Source: Pigmentiphaga sp. H8 (lineage in GTDB: Bacteria; Pseudomonadota; Gammaproteobacteria; Burkholderiales; Burkholderiaceae_B). Taken from it: a DNA stretch of 64,000 bases. This document shows positions 50,836 to 61,780 of this stretch, in pieces. The DNA lies in contig NZ_CP033966.1 in NCBI RefSeq assembly GCF_003854895.1, positions 4,898,001 through 4,962,000 of the forward strand. The letters are read 5' to 3'. Every line of letters starts with the position of its first letter. The stretch's first letter is position 1. The position numbers and the translations under genes were made by a program. The notes under the pieces are model-generated. The model was not told the DNA's origin. It was given only the letters and a program-made list of their open reading frames with translations, and made no database searches.

Positions 50836-51804
50836 ATGATGGCGAACTTCTTGCGCAGCACCCGTTTCATCCTCGCACTGGCGACAGGCCTGTGCGCCTT
50901 CGCGGCGCATGCCGCCGATCCCGTCCGGCTGGTCGTACCCTTTGCGGCGGGCGGCACGCAGGACCTGATGGCCAGAGTCATCCAGAACGCGCTGGGACAG
51001 GCGCTGGGGGAGCCGATCATCGTCGAGAACCGCGCGGGGGCGGGCGGCACCGTGGGCACGGCCACGGTTGCGGCCAGCGCGCCCAACGGCAAGACGCTGG
51101 CGCTGGTGGCCTCGAACCACGCCAGCAACCCCTGGCTCTACCCCAAGATGCCGTACGACGCGCTGGCGAGCTTCGCGCCGGTGGCAATGATAGGCAAGAC
51201 GGGCTTCGCCCTGGTGGTGTCCAGCGCCCTTCCCGTCCACACGGTTGCCGAACTGGTCGATTACGCCAAGCGCCATCCCAACCAGCTCAACTACGCGTCC
51301 GCCGGCAACGGCAGCAACGGCCATCTCGGCATGGCTCTGTTCGCGCAGATGGCCGGCATCCAGTTGCAGCACATCCCGTTCAAGTCCACCGGCGAAGCCA
51401 TGACCGACGTGCTGGCGGGCCGCTCGCACCTCATCATGCCCGCGACCATAGGCGCCGTACTGGCCGTGTCGGACAAGCGCGCCAGGATCCTGGGCATGAC
51501 CTCCAAGGTCGGCCATACGGGGATGTTCGCGAACTTTCCGCTGGTGGCCGATGCGGGCGTCCAGGGTTTCAACTACGACGCGTGGTACGGCCTGCTTGCG
51601 CCGGCGGGCACGCCCCGGGCCCGCATCGAACAGCTGCATGCCGCCGCGGAGAAAGCCATGCGGCAGGACAGTGTCCGGGACGCGCTGCAGAAGGCCGGGA
51701 TCGAGCCTGCACTCATGGGTCCGAACGAGTTCGCCGCCTTTCTGGCCGCCGACTATGCGGAAACGGGCAAGCTCGTGAAAAGTACCGGCGCCCGGCTGGA
51801 GTAG
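50836..51804 (+). CDS. Bug-type tripartite tricarboxylate receptor
   Basis: A 322-residue periplasmic binding protein. The signal peptide ends near residue 27 (LCAFAAHAAD). PVRLVVPFAAGGTQDLMARVI, IIVENRAGAGGTVGTATV, MPYDALASFAPVAMIG and HIPFKSTGEAMTDVLAGR follow. GAGGAG precedes the tandem ATGATG (50836/50839). It begins 29 bases after the ArgH-like gene and so is likely the receptor for the lyase substrate. It is convergent with the LysR gene, and the stops are directly adjacent. Confidence 0.92.
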   Translation: MMANFLRSTRFILALATGLCAFAAHAADPVRLVVPFAAGGTQDLMARVIQNALGQALGEPIIVENRAGAGGTVGTATVAASAPNGKTLALVASNHASNPWLYPKMPYDALASFAPVAMIGKTGFALVVSSALPVHTVAELVDYAKRHPNQLNYASAGNGSNGHLGMALFAQMAGIQLQHIPFKSTGEAMTDVLAGRSHLIMPATIGAVLAVSDKRARILGMTSKVGHTGMFANFPLVADAGVQGFNYDAWYGLLAPAGTPRARIEQLHAAAEKAMRQDSVRDALQKAGIEPALMGPNEFAAFLAADYAETGKLVKSTGARLE

Positions 51805-52725
51805 CTAGCTGGCGGCACGCCGCGGGCGGGCGTAGCCGTGCAGTCCGCGCAGCCGCTCTTCGAGCTGCGCGGAAAAAAGATCCGCCAGGTCGTTGCGGGT
51901 CGTCGAGCTGGCCTTGATCTCGGCGAACGAGAAAGGAATCGGCTGGGTCATGCGATGCACCGAGCAACCCAGAGCCAGTGCCATGTCGGTCGAGAAGGGG
52001 TCGAGGATGGAGGCCCCCATGCCCTGGGCGACGAAGCCGACCACGGCCGCCGACCACCCCGCCTCGAACGCCAGGTGCCGGTGGATGTTCTCGTTCTTGA
52101 ACAACGCGTCGACCTTCATGCGCGTGGGATTATCCGCCGCCAGGGACACGAAAGGTTCGCCCGCCAGGTCGCCCGGATCGAGCTCCCGCCTGCGCCGCTT
52201 CGGATGCCGGGGCGGAAGAATGCACACGCAGTCGACCAGCGACACGCGCGCCACCAGCCCTCGATCCCGCGAAATCGGCGTCATCGCGTAACCCAGGTCG
52301 AACTGTCCGGAGGCGACCAGCTCGACCACCTCGGGCGAGTTGTAGGTCAGCAGGGAAACGCTCACGTCGGGATGCTCGCGGCTGAATGCCGCGACGACGC
52401 CTTGCAGGAAGCCCGTGGTCAGCGACGGCATGGCCACGATGCGCAGCTGCCCGTGGCGCTTGGAGCGGATGCGTTCGGCGGCCAAGGCGATCTTTTCCAG
52501 CCCCAGGAACAGCCGGTCGACCTCGGCCAGCAGCGAGTGGGCTTCGGGGGAAGGCACCAGTCCACCGCGCTTGCGGGTGAACAGTTCGAATCCCACCTGC
52601 TCCTCGAACTCCTTGATCAGCTTGCTGACGGCGGACTGCGTCACGAACAGCACGTCGGCGGCCGACGTCATGCTTCGAGTGACCATGACGGCCTGGAAGG
52701 CTTCGATGTGGCGCACGGAGAACAT
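51805..52725 (-). CDS. LysR family transcriptional regulator
   Basis: A 306-residue regulator. The helix-turn-helix region reads VRHIEAFQAVMVTRSMTSAADVLFVTQSAVSKLIKEFEE (about 4-42). FTRKRGGLVPSPEA and an effector domain follow. The start resembles NocR/OccR-type and other amino-acid-catabolism LysR proteins, which would agree with the lyase next to it. Its stop (TAG) is flush with that of the Bug gene (TAGCTA). No divergent target gene exists; secA lies upstream in the same direction. Confidence 0.88.
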   Translation of the reverse strand: MFSVRHIEAFQAVMVTRSMTSAADVLFVTQSAVSKLIKEFEEQVGFELFTRKRGGLVPSPEAHSLLAEVDRLFLGLEKIALAAERIRSKRHGQLRIVAMPSLTTGFLQGVVAAFSREHPDVSVSLLTYNSPEVVELVASGQFDLGYAMTPISRDRGLVARVSLVDCVCILPPRHPKRRRRELDPGDLAGEPFVSLAADNPTRMKVDALFKNENIHRHLAFEAGWSAAVVGFVAQGMGASILDPFSTDMALALGCSVHRMTQPIPFSFAEIKASSTTRNDLADLFSAQLEERLRGLHGYARPRRAAS

Positions 52726-52791
52726 GGACGAAGCTCCGGAATGATCGGCCCGCGGGAGGCATGCCGGCGGAATACTACCCCACCACCAATG

Positions 52792-52817
52792 AAAAGACCG
52801 GCAAGCGCCGGTCTTTT
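52792..52817. terminator. Rho-independent terminator of secA
   Basis: AAAAGACCGGC-AAGC-GCCGGTCTTTT is an 11-base-pair stem with a four-base loop, flanked by A and T, 24 bases after the secA stop. It works for the minus strand and is symmetrical enough to act on the other. Confidence 0.85.
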
Positions 52818-52841
52818 CTCGTCACGTTGCGGGACGCCGCG

Positions 52842-55586
<2,745 letters not shown>

Positions 55587-55784
55587 GCGCGATATTTGCA
55601 AGCAACCGGGGCCGGGCCGTGGCCTAGCATCCCAGCCGGGATAGGGGATAAGCCAGCCAGTTTAGCACCGTGGGAGGACGTTGAATCGCGCGCGCCGTCC
55701 GCATGGACATCCCCGCCCGGCCGCCGCCCCGGAGGCTGGCCCGGCCCGGAGACGGCGCCCGCCCCTGGCCGGGACCGGTCCGGG

Positions 55785-56747
55785 TCAATCCCGGGTGAGC
55801 CTGGCCTCCTTGACGATGCGGGCCATCAGTTGCCTGTCCTGGACGAACAGTTTGCCAAACTCATCGACGTTCATGGCATCCGGCGCCACGCCCTGGGTGG
55901 CCAGGCGCTCCTTGATGACCGGCATCTCCAGCACCTTCGCCACCGCGGCGTTGATGCGCTGGACCACCGGCGCGGGCGTGCCGGCGGGCGCCAGCAGGCC
56001 GAACCACGACTCGAACACGTAGGAAGGCAGGCCGGCCTGGGCGATGGGCGGCACGCTGGGCAGCAGGGGCGAAGGCTGGCGCGAGGTCACGCCGATGATG
56101 CGCAGCCTGGCATCCTGCAGGTAGGCGCCGACGCCGGCATTGGGCACGATCACCGCCTGCGCCCGCCCGCCGGCCACGTCGTTGGCCGCTTCCTGGGTGG
56201 ATTTGTAGGGGATGTGCAGCATGTCCAGCCCGGCCGTGCTCAGGAAATAGGCCATGGCCAGATGGGTGGAGCTGCCGATGCCGGCCGAGCCGTAGTTCAG
56301 CTCGCCCGGGCGCTTCTTGGCATAGGCAATGAATTCGGCCACGTTCCTGGCCGGCAGCGCGCTGCTGATCATCAGCACGTAGCTCTGGGTGCCGATATTG
56401 GCCACCGGCGTGAAATCCTTGACCGGGTCATAGTGCGGCTTGGCGCCCAGCGCGGCCGTGACGAAGTGGCTGGACGCGGCCATGAGCAGCGTGCGACCGT
56501 CCGGATCGGCCCGCCCGACGTTGGACGTCCCGATGGCGCCGCCCGCGCCAGGCCGGCTTTCGATGATGATGGTCTGGCCCAGCTGCTGGCCCAGTTCCTG
56601 GTAGAACGTGCGCGCCAGCAGTTCCCGGGCTCCGCCCGCCGCGAACGGCACGACGATGCGGGTGACCTGGCCGCCCACCTGGGCCTGCGCGGGAAGCGTG
56701 GGAACGGCGGCCGCCACGCAGGCGGCCAGGATTGCGAACCATTTCAT
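55785..56747 (-). CDS. Bug-type tripartite tricarboxylate receptor
   Basis: A 320-residue periplasmic binding protein. The signal peptide ends near residue 22 (AVPTLPAQAQ). TRIVVPFAAGGARELLARTFYQELGQQLG, IIIESRPGAGGAIGTSNV, YDPVKDFTPVANIGTQ and HIPYKSTQEAANDVAGGRA follow. It lies 77 bases after the decarboxylase-like gene in the same direction, last of a three-gene unit with the LigI-like amidohydrolase. The ligand could be a phthalate-type or pyrone-dicarboxylate acid, by context only. The 198 bases to secA hold no clear feature. Confidence 0.92.
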   Translation of the reverse strand: MKWFAILAACVAAAVPTLPAQAQVGGQVTRIVVPFAAGGARELLARTFYQELGQQLGQTIIIESRPGAGGAIGTSNVGRADPDGRTLLMAASSHFVTAALGAKPHYDPVKDFTPVANIGTQSYVLMISSALPARNVAEFIAYAKKRPGELNYGSAGIGSSTHLAMAYFLSTAGLDMLHIPYKSTQEAANDVAGGRAQAVIVPNAGVGAYLQDARLRIIGVTSRQPSPLLPSVPPIAQAGLPSYVFESWFGLLAPAGTPAPVVQRINAAVAKVLEMPVIKERLATQGVAPDAMNVDEFGKLFVQDRQLMARIVKEARLTRD

Positions 56748-56824
56748 GTTGTCTCCTGGGAATGAAGGCGGCGGTCCCCGCCGCCGCGATAGTCTTTACG
56801 GACCGGCCCCATGGCCGGCGCCGG

Positions 56825-57706
56825 TCACAGCACGCGGGTCACGTCGTCGAACAGCTCGTCGACGGCATAGCGGCGCGGAATCAGTTTCTGGTCGTAGGCG
56901 TAGTGGATGATCAGTTCCAGCGCATGGCGGTTGGGCTCCACGCCGAACGGCGTCAGATCCGGCCCGCCGGCGTCCCGCCGGGCCGCGGCCTTGCTTTCCT
57001 GCAGCAGCCGGTAGACCTCGCGGACCACCTCCGGACGCGTCTCGCACAGCGCCCGGTCCACGGCCACCATATGGTTGATGGGCACCATGGCGTGCCGGGC
57101 ACCCCACGCGGCGGCGGCCGCATGGGGATCGGGCAGCACCGGCGCCAGGCGCGGATCGTCGGGCAGGTCCGTGCCGATGATGGCCGCGTCCAGTTCTCCC
57201 GCCAGCAGCATCTCCACCATGTTCCGGCCCTCGGCCCGCGTCACCCCGGGCGGATCGGCAAATTCGGCCAGGTGCCCGTCCTCGAACGTCACCCAGCGTA
57301 TTCCGTTCAGGTCCACCCCATAGTCGTCGGCCAGGATGCCCCGCACCCAGGCCACCGTGGTCTGGGCGTAGGCCCGGATCCCGATGCGTTTGCCGGCCAG
57401 CTCCGCCACCCGCAGGCGGCCACGCTCGATGTTGTGGACCAGGCAGTGATGCTGGTAGCGGCCCGCCCCCACCACGGCCGGCATCAGCACCAGGGGCTTG
57501 CCGTAGGCCTTGGCCTGCAGGAAGGTCACCAGCGCCAGTTCCGCCACGTCGAAGGCGCCCTCGCGCACCACGCGCTTGAACGCCCGGTTGGCGGTCTTGA
57601 CCGGATCGAACTCGAAACCGACGGACGCCGATGCGATCTCGCCCCGCTTCAGGGCCAGCGTGTTCGGATAATCACCCAGCAGGGTGCGCAGCGTCGTCGA
57701 ACCCAT
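56825..57706 (-). CDS. 4,5-dihydroxyphthalate decarboxylase-like protein (periplasmic-binding-protein fold)
   Basis: A 293-residue protein without signal peptide. FDVAELALVTFLQAKAYGKPLVLMP, VAELAGKRIGIRAYAQTTVAWVRGILADDYGVDL and the C-terminal FGVEPNRHALELIIHYAYDQKLIPRRYAVDELFD match the layout of 4,5-dihydroxyphthalate decarboxylases (Pht5/OphC) as I remember it. These are enzymes built on an ABC binding-protein fold. It is shorter than the usual 330 or so. The absence of a signal peptide favours an enzyme over a transport receptor. Its ATG overlaps the stop of the upstream amidohydrolase gene by one base. Confidence 0.75.
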   Translation of the reverse strand: MGSTTLRTLLGDYPNTLALKRGEIASASVGFEFDPVKTANRAFKRVVREGAFDVAELALVTFLQAKAYGKPLVLMPAVVGAGRYQHHCLVHNIERGRLRVAELAGKRIGIRAYAQTTVAWVRGILADDYGVDLNGIRWVTFEDGHLAEFADPPGVTRAEGRNMVEMLLAGELDAAIIGTDLPDDPRLAPVLPDPHAAAAAWGARHAMVPINHMVAVDRALCETRPEVVREVYRLLQESKAAARRDAGGPDLTPFGVEPNRHALELIIHYAYDQKLIPRRYAVDELFDDVTRVL

Positions 57707-58590
57707 CACGCCCCCCTTGCCGAGGCGGCGTCCAGCGCGGGATACAGAGCCCGGGCCGTGCGATGGAAGATCCATTCCCGTTCTTCGCCGGACAGCGAGG
57801 CGGTGGCCTCCAGGGCCTCGCCCAGCAGGCTGGCCAGGCTGCCCGCCGATGCCGGGAAATTCGATCCCCAGGCGATGCGGCGGACGCCGAACACGTCGAT
57901 CGCGCGCCGCAGGAAGCTGGCCTGCGTGGCCGCCCCTTCGCGGGCCTCCCGGACGTTGTGGGTGGTGAACTTGAAGAACAGGTTGGGATGGTCCGCCAGC
58001 GCGAACAGGCTGGCCGCCGCCGCATAGGGTGGGCCGTCGTCCAGCCGGGGCCGGGCGAAGTGGTCCAGCAGCACCCGCACGCGCGGGAAGCGCCGCAGGA
58101 TATTCTCCAGTTGCGGCAGGCCATCGGCCCGCAGCTGCACGCACACGGGGATATCCAGTTCCTGCGCCTGCTCCCAGGCGGGAAAGCCCAGCGGGTCGTC
58201 CAGCCGCGCGGCGTGGTCGGCCGCGGTGTGGCCGGCGATGAACACGCGCATGCCCTGCAGCCCGCGGCCGTGCCAATAGGCGATGCGCTCGGCGGCGCCG
58301 GGCTCGGCCAGGCCGATCGAATAGACGCCGATGAAACGGTCCGGCCGGGCGGCGACGGAATCCGCGACATAGCTGCTGTCGTGGCCATAGCAGGTGGAAG
58401 CCTGCACCAGCGCGACCTGCGCGATGCCTGCCTCGTCCATGGCCGCCAGCATGGCCTCGCGCGTGACCGGCCGCTCGCGCGACCAGTCCGACTGCCGGCC
58501 GGACAGCGGCGCCAGCGGATAGGCCTGCTGGTCCGAGGCGATGACGTGGGTATGAAGATCGATGATCGATGTCGGCTTGGGATGGGACAC
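57706..58590 (-). CDS. amidohydrolase family protein, LigI (pyrone-dicarboxylate lactonase)-like
   Basis: A 294-residue metal hydrolase of the amidohydrolase-2 group. Its HxH metal motif is IIDLHTHV with His13 and His15. Conserved segments include VALVQASTCYGHDSSYVADSV, VLLDHFARP and RIAWGSNFPAS. This order resembles 2-pyrone-4,6-dicarboxylate lactonase (LigI/PmdD) and the related lactonases of sugar and aromatic pathways. It is first in the minus-strand trio with the decarboxylase-like protein and Bug receptor and is divergent from the LysR gene at 58702. The exact substrate is unknown. Confidence 0.85.
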   Translation of the reverse strand: MSHPKPTSIIDLHTHVIASDQQAYPLAPLSGRQSDWSRERPVTREAMLAAMDEAGIAQVALVQASTCYGHDSSYVADSVAARPDRFIGVYSIGLAEPGAAERIAYWHGRGLQGMRVFIAGHTAADHAARLDDPLGFPAWEQAQELDIPVCVQLRADGLPQLENILRRFPRVRVLLDHFARPRLDDGPPYAAAASLFALADHPNLFFKFTTHNVREAREGAATQASFLRRAIDVFGVRRIAWGSNFPASAGSLASLLGEALEATASLSGEEREWIFHRTARALYPALDAASARGA

Positions 58591-58630
58591 GGGGACTCCT
58601 GATCGAAGGCGCCCATCATGCCCGCATCAA

Positions 58631-58681
58631 CATAAGCAAACCACTTAATAATCCGGCGATTATCATAAGCATTCACTTATG
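58631..58681. promoter_or_regulatory. nested LysR operator region with three dyads
   Basis: The divergent promoter space contains CATAAG-N7-CTTAA (58631-58648), ATAATC-CGGC-GATTAT (58648-58663) and the exact inverted repeat CATAAG-N6-CTTATG (58664-58681). The two CATAAG units are 33 bases apart, about three helical turns, which is typical for a LysR recognition and activation site pair. Confidence 0.6.
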
Positions 58682-58701
58682 AAATTCCGGAGAGATCCGC
58701 C

Positions 58702-59829
58702 ATGGCGAGACTCGACTGGTACATCCGCGCCAACCTCAAGCCGCGCCACCTCCAATTGCTGGTGGCGCTGGACGAGCTGCGCAACCTGGGCAAGGTCGCC
58801 GCCAGCCTCAACATCACCCAGCCGGCGGTGTCACTGGCGCTGTCCGAGCTGGAGAAAGGCCTGGGCTTCAAGCTGTTCGACCGCACGGCCCGGGGGGTGC
58901 AACCCAACGTCTACGGCGAATGCCTGATCCGCCAGGCCCGCGTGATGCTCAACACCCTGGCCCAGACCCGCGACGAGTTGCGCGCGCTGCTGTCCGGCGC
59001 ATCCGGCCGGGCCGCGCTGGGCGCCATGCCCGCGATGACTTCGGCGCTGGTGCCCCAGGCCCTGGCCGCCCTCAAGCGGGTTTCGCCCACGACCACGGTG
59101 CACGTGCAGGAAGGCTCGATGAACACGCTGCTGCCGCAGTTGCGGCGCGGCGACCTGGACGTCCTGGTGGGCCGCCTGTCCAGTTGGCCGTCGGCGGACT
59201 TCGAGGAAGCTCCGCTGTTCGAGGGGTCGAGCATGGTCGTCGTGGGCCGCCAGCATCCACTGGCCGGGGCGTCGTCCCTGCACTGGCGCGACCTGGCCCC
59301 CTATCCCTGGATTCTGCCGCCGGTCGCGTCCCTGCCCCGGGAACCGCTGGAGGCCGTGTTCCAGGAACACGACATCGCCATGCCCAGCGACTACATCGAA
59401 ACCCTGTCGGTGCCGGTCATCGCGACCTACCTCCAGTCCACCCAGGCCGTCGGCCTGCTGTCCCGCGTCGCGGCGCGGCACTACAGCGATCTCGGCATGC
59501 TGGCCATCCTGCCGCTGGAACTCCCCGGCCTGTTGCGCCCCATCGGCCTGACCTGGAGCAAGCAGCGCGCGCTGTCCCCCGCCAGCGAACGCCTGATGCG
59601 CTGCCTGCGGGAGGTCTCGGCCGATTATGGTCCCCCCCCTACGCCCTTCGGGCGCCCCCCAGGGGGCGATGCGGGTGGACCGGAAGGGAAGCCCACCCCC
59701 ACGCCCTTCGGGCGCCCCCCTCAAGGGGGCGATGCGGGTGGACCGGCAAAGCCGGATCCACCGCATCCTGGGTCTAGTACCGTTATCTTGGGGGGAGGCA
59801 CGGTTGCTATCGCTGGCTGCCAGCGGTAG
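58702..59829 (+). CDS. LysR family transcriptional regulator with repeat-derived C-terminal tail
   Basis: A regulator of 375 residues, about 65 longer than usual. The helix-turn-helix (about 14-75) contains LKPRHLQLLVALDELRNLGKVAASLNITQPAVSLALSELE. A normal effector domain ends near LREVSADYG at about 311. From there the frame runs into an interspersed GC-rich repeat and gains two TPFGRPP...GGDAGGP units and a tail before a stop at 59829. The tail is probably unselected. The gene is divergent from the amidohydrolase/decarboxylase trio, its likely target, and convergent with the M23 peptidase gene. Confidence 0.88.
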   Translation: MARLDWYIRANLKPRHLQLLVALDELRNLGKVAASLNITQPAVSLALSELEKGLGFKLFDRTARGVQPNVYGECLIRQARVMLNTLAQTRDELRALLSGASGRAALGAMPAMTSALVPQALAALKRVSPTTTVHVQEGSMNTLLPQLRRGDLDVLVGRLSSWPSADFEEAPLFEGSSMVVVGRQHPLAGASSLHWRDLAPYPWILPPVASLPREPLEAVFQEHDIAMPSDYIETLSVPVIATYLQSTQAVGLLSRVAARHYSDLGMLAILPLELPGLLRPIGLTWSKQRALSPASERLMRCLREVSADYGPPPTPFGRPPGGDAGGPEGKPTPTPFGRPPQGGDAGGPAKPDPPHPGSSTVILGGGTVAIAGCQR

Positions 59830-60017
59830 CAACCGTGCGACCTGCCAAGAGGCTGGTACCAGCCGGAAACCGCGGATCTGGCTTTGCCAGTCCGCCGGTT
59901 TCGATCCCTGGGCCCGGCGCCGGGCCGCCCCAAGGCGGGCCCAGGCCTCCTCGGGGGGCCGCCGCGTAGCGGCTGGGGGCTCACCATCCAGGGCGCGCGT
60001 CAGCGCGTAGGGGGGCC
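59632..60017. repeat. interspersed GC-rich repeat, copy 1 (long form)
   Basis: About 386 bases. The start, CCCCCCCTACGCCC, and the end, GCGCGTAGGGGGG, are inverted versions of each other. Inside are a tandem pair (59641-59692 and 59701-59754) with GGGGGCGATGCGGGTGGACC, a GCAAAGC hairpin, and the hairpin CGGTTGCTA-CGCTGG (59801-59835). A block GGATCTGGCTTTGCCAGTCC is also present. The inner blocks recur in copy 2. It lies between the convergent LysR and M23 genes and overlaps the LysR 3' end. Confidence 0.85.
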
Positions 60018-60022
60018 TCTCT

Positions 60023-60979
60023 CTAGTCCAGCGGTCCGGGGGCTGGCAGGGTGACGACCTTGGAGAACGGTTCGACGGGCTGTTTGCCGGGGCCGTGGGT
60101 CAGGAAGTTGTTGGGGTTGACGGCGACGCCGCCCAGCCGCACCTCGAAATGCAGGTGGGAGCCGGTGGAGCGGCCGGTGCTGCCGACGGCGGCGATGCGC
60201 TGGCCGCGCTTGACCAGGTCGCCCGGCTTGACCAGCAGCTTCGACGCATGGGCATAGCGGGTGACCAGGTCATTGCCGTGGTCGATGTCTATCATGTAGC
60301 CGTAGCCGGAATGGAATTCGGCCACCTGCACGACGCCGCCCGCCGCCGCCACGATGGAAGTGCCCGACGGCGCGGAGAAATCCACCCCTTCGTGCAGGGA
60401 GCGCGTACCGGTGAAGGGATCGACCCGCCAGCCGAACGAGGAACCGTTGTACCCCTGCGTGACGGGCATGACGGTGGGCGTCATGGCCTTGCGCACCGAC
60501 AGGGTCGTCAATTGCGCGTCCAGGACGCTGAGATAGTCGGAGCGCTCGGCCAGTTGGGCTTCGAGATGATCGAGTTCGGAGCTGACGTCCTGGGGCGACA
60601 TGGGCTGCGGCGACACCAGCAGCCCGCCGCGGCCCGGCACGCCCTTGGCGGAAAACGCCGGGGACACCCCCGCCAGGCCGGCGACGCGCTCGCCCAGCGC
60701 ATCGAGCTGCATCAGCTTGGCCTGCATTTCACCCACGCGCTTGGCGAGCAGGTTGATGTTCTCGCGCAGCACCGCCTGCTGGCGGGCTTCTTCGCGGCTG
60801 CGCTCGGACAGGCCGGAATCGCTCCAGGGCCAGGCGATGCCGGACGCGGCGTAATTCAACAGTACGGCCCCGAGAATCAGGGCGGCACCGATTGCGGCGA
60901 TCATCCCCGCGGCGAAACGGGGGGTTATGGTCAGCGTCCTCGCCTCGGACAGGCGCGGATGCACTATGATGATCTGCAC
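60023..60979 (-). CDS. M23-family peptidoglycan endopeptidase/LytM-type protein
   Basis: A 318-residue membrane-anchored zinc peptidase. One N-terminal membrane segment (about 24-45, AAGMIAAIGAALILGAVLL) leads into a coiled-coil-rich stretch (about 60-160) and a C-terminal LytM domain. The zinc ligands are His196 and Asp200 in HEGVDFSAP and His277 in SHLHFEVR, with His275 in the same motif catalytic. All ligands are kept, so it should be active on peptide cross-links, in the periplasm. It starts with GTG at 60979, preceded by a strong GGAGG. It is divergent from the DUF721 gene. Confidence 0.9.
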   Translation of the reverse strand: MQIIIVHPRLSEARTLTITPRFAAGMIAAIGAALILGAVLLNYAASGIAWPWSDSGLSERSREEARQQAVLRENINLLAKRVGEMQAKLMQLDALGERVAGLAGVSPAFSAKGVPGRGGLLVSPQPMSPQDVSSELDHLEAQLAERSDYLSVLDAQLTTLSVRKAMTPTVMPVTQGYNGSSFGWRVDPFTGTRSLHEGVDFSAPSGTSIVAAAGGVVQVAEFHSGYGYMIDIDHGNDLVTRYAHASKLLVKPGDLVKRGQRIAAVGSTGRSTGSHLHFEVRLGGVAVNPNNFLTHGPGKQPVEPFSKVVTLPAPGPLD

Positions 60980-61061
60980 GGAACGTGCCTCCTGGCGTGA
61001 GAGACGCGCCTTGCTCGGCGCCCCGTATCCTCTTGAATGTTCCCGAGACTCCAGGGAGTTC

Positions 61062-61550
61062 GTGATCGAAACTTTTCGTACCCGGCCCGCCGCGCCCTTC
61101 CGGAAGCGGCGCAAGCCGCAGACCCAGGCAGATCCCGCGCAGTACACCGCCACGCTGGCGTGCCTGGGACGTGACGGCAAGGGTGCCAGCCTGCTGGGCA
61201 CCGCCCGCCGCCTGCTGGACCTGCAACGCCAGGTCTGCGCCGCCCTGCCCGCGCCCCTGGGCCCAGCCTGCCACGTGCTGCGCTTCGAGGATGGCCAATT
61301 GACGCTGGGCGTACCGGCCGCGGCCCATTCGGCCAAACTGCGCCAGCTGGCGCCCCGGCTGGTGGCGGCCTTGGAAAAGCAAGGGTGGCAGGTTAACGGA
61401 ATCGCCGTCCGCGTTCAAGCAACGCTTACCCGCCTGGAAGAGACCGAATTGTCCCGCCCGGCCCCGCGGGCCCCGACTCGCCAGGCCACCGAGCTGGGCA
61501 CCCAGACCCTGGCCGAACTGAAAAAGAGGTTACCCCCCCCTACGCGCTGA
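61062..61550 (+). CDS. DUF721 (DciA-like) protein
   Basis: A 162-residue protein of the DUF721/DciA family, whose members load the replicative helicase DnaB in bacteria lacking DnaC. Typical parts are the first half with LLDLQRQVCAALPAPLGPACHVLRFEDGQLTLGVPAAAHSAKLRQLAPRLV (about 50-100). I use a GTG at 61062 with GGGAG close upstream; the true start could differ. The last six residues (PPPTR) are read from the first bases of repeat copy 2, which supplies the stop. It is divergent from the M23 gene and convergent with lpxC. Confidence 0.8.
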   Translation: MIETFRTRPAAPFRKRRKPQTQADPAQYTATLACLGRDGKGASLLGTARRLLDLQRQVCAALPAPLGPACHVLRFEDGQLTLGVPAAAHSAKLRQLAPRLVAALEKQGWQVNGIAVRVQATLTRLEETELSRPAPRAPTRQATELGTQTLAELKKRLPPPTR

Positions 61551-61780
61551 CGCGCGCCCCCCAGGGGGCGATGCGGGTGGACCGGCAAAGCCGGATCCAC
61601 CGCATCCTGGGTCTAGTACCGCTGTCTTGGGGCGTAGCATTGTTGCTATCGCTGGCTGCCAGCGGTAGCACCGGTGATTCAGTTCAAGGTGGTTTCCCTA
61701 GACCCAGGAAACCGCGGATCTGGCTTTGCCAGTCCGCCGGTTTCGCCCCCTGGGGGGCGCCCGTAAGGGCGTAGGGGGGG
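61533..61780. repeat. interspersed GC-rich repeat, copy 2
   Basis: About 248 bases filling the gap between the convergent DUF721 and lpxC genes. It starts CCCCCCCCTACGCGCTGACG and ends GGGCGTAGGGGGGG, again inverted. Between them is a block nearly identical to copy 1 (GATGCGGGTGGACCGGCAAA at 61570, TCCTGGGTCTAGTACCG, TTGCTATCGCTGGCTGCCAG, then GGATCTGGCTTTGCCAGTCC). Confidence 0.85.

Noticed and set aside
59641..59754. CRISPR-like repeats
   Set aside because: There are only two units of about 50 bases with near-identical inner sequence and no regular unique spacers; they belong to the mosaic repeat.
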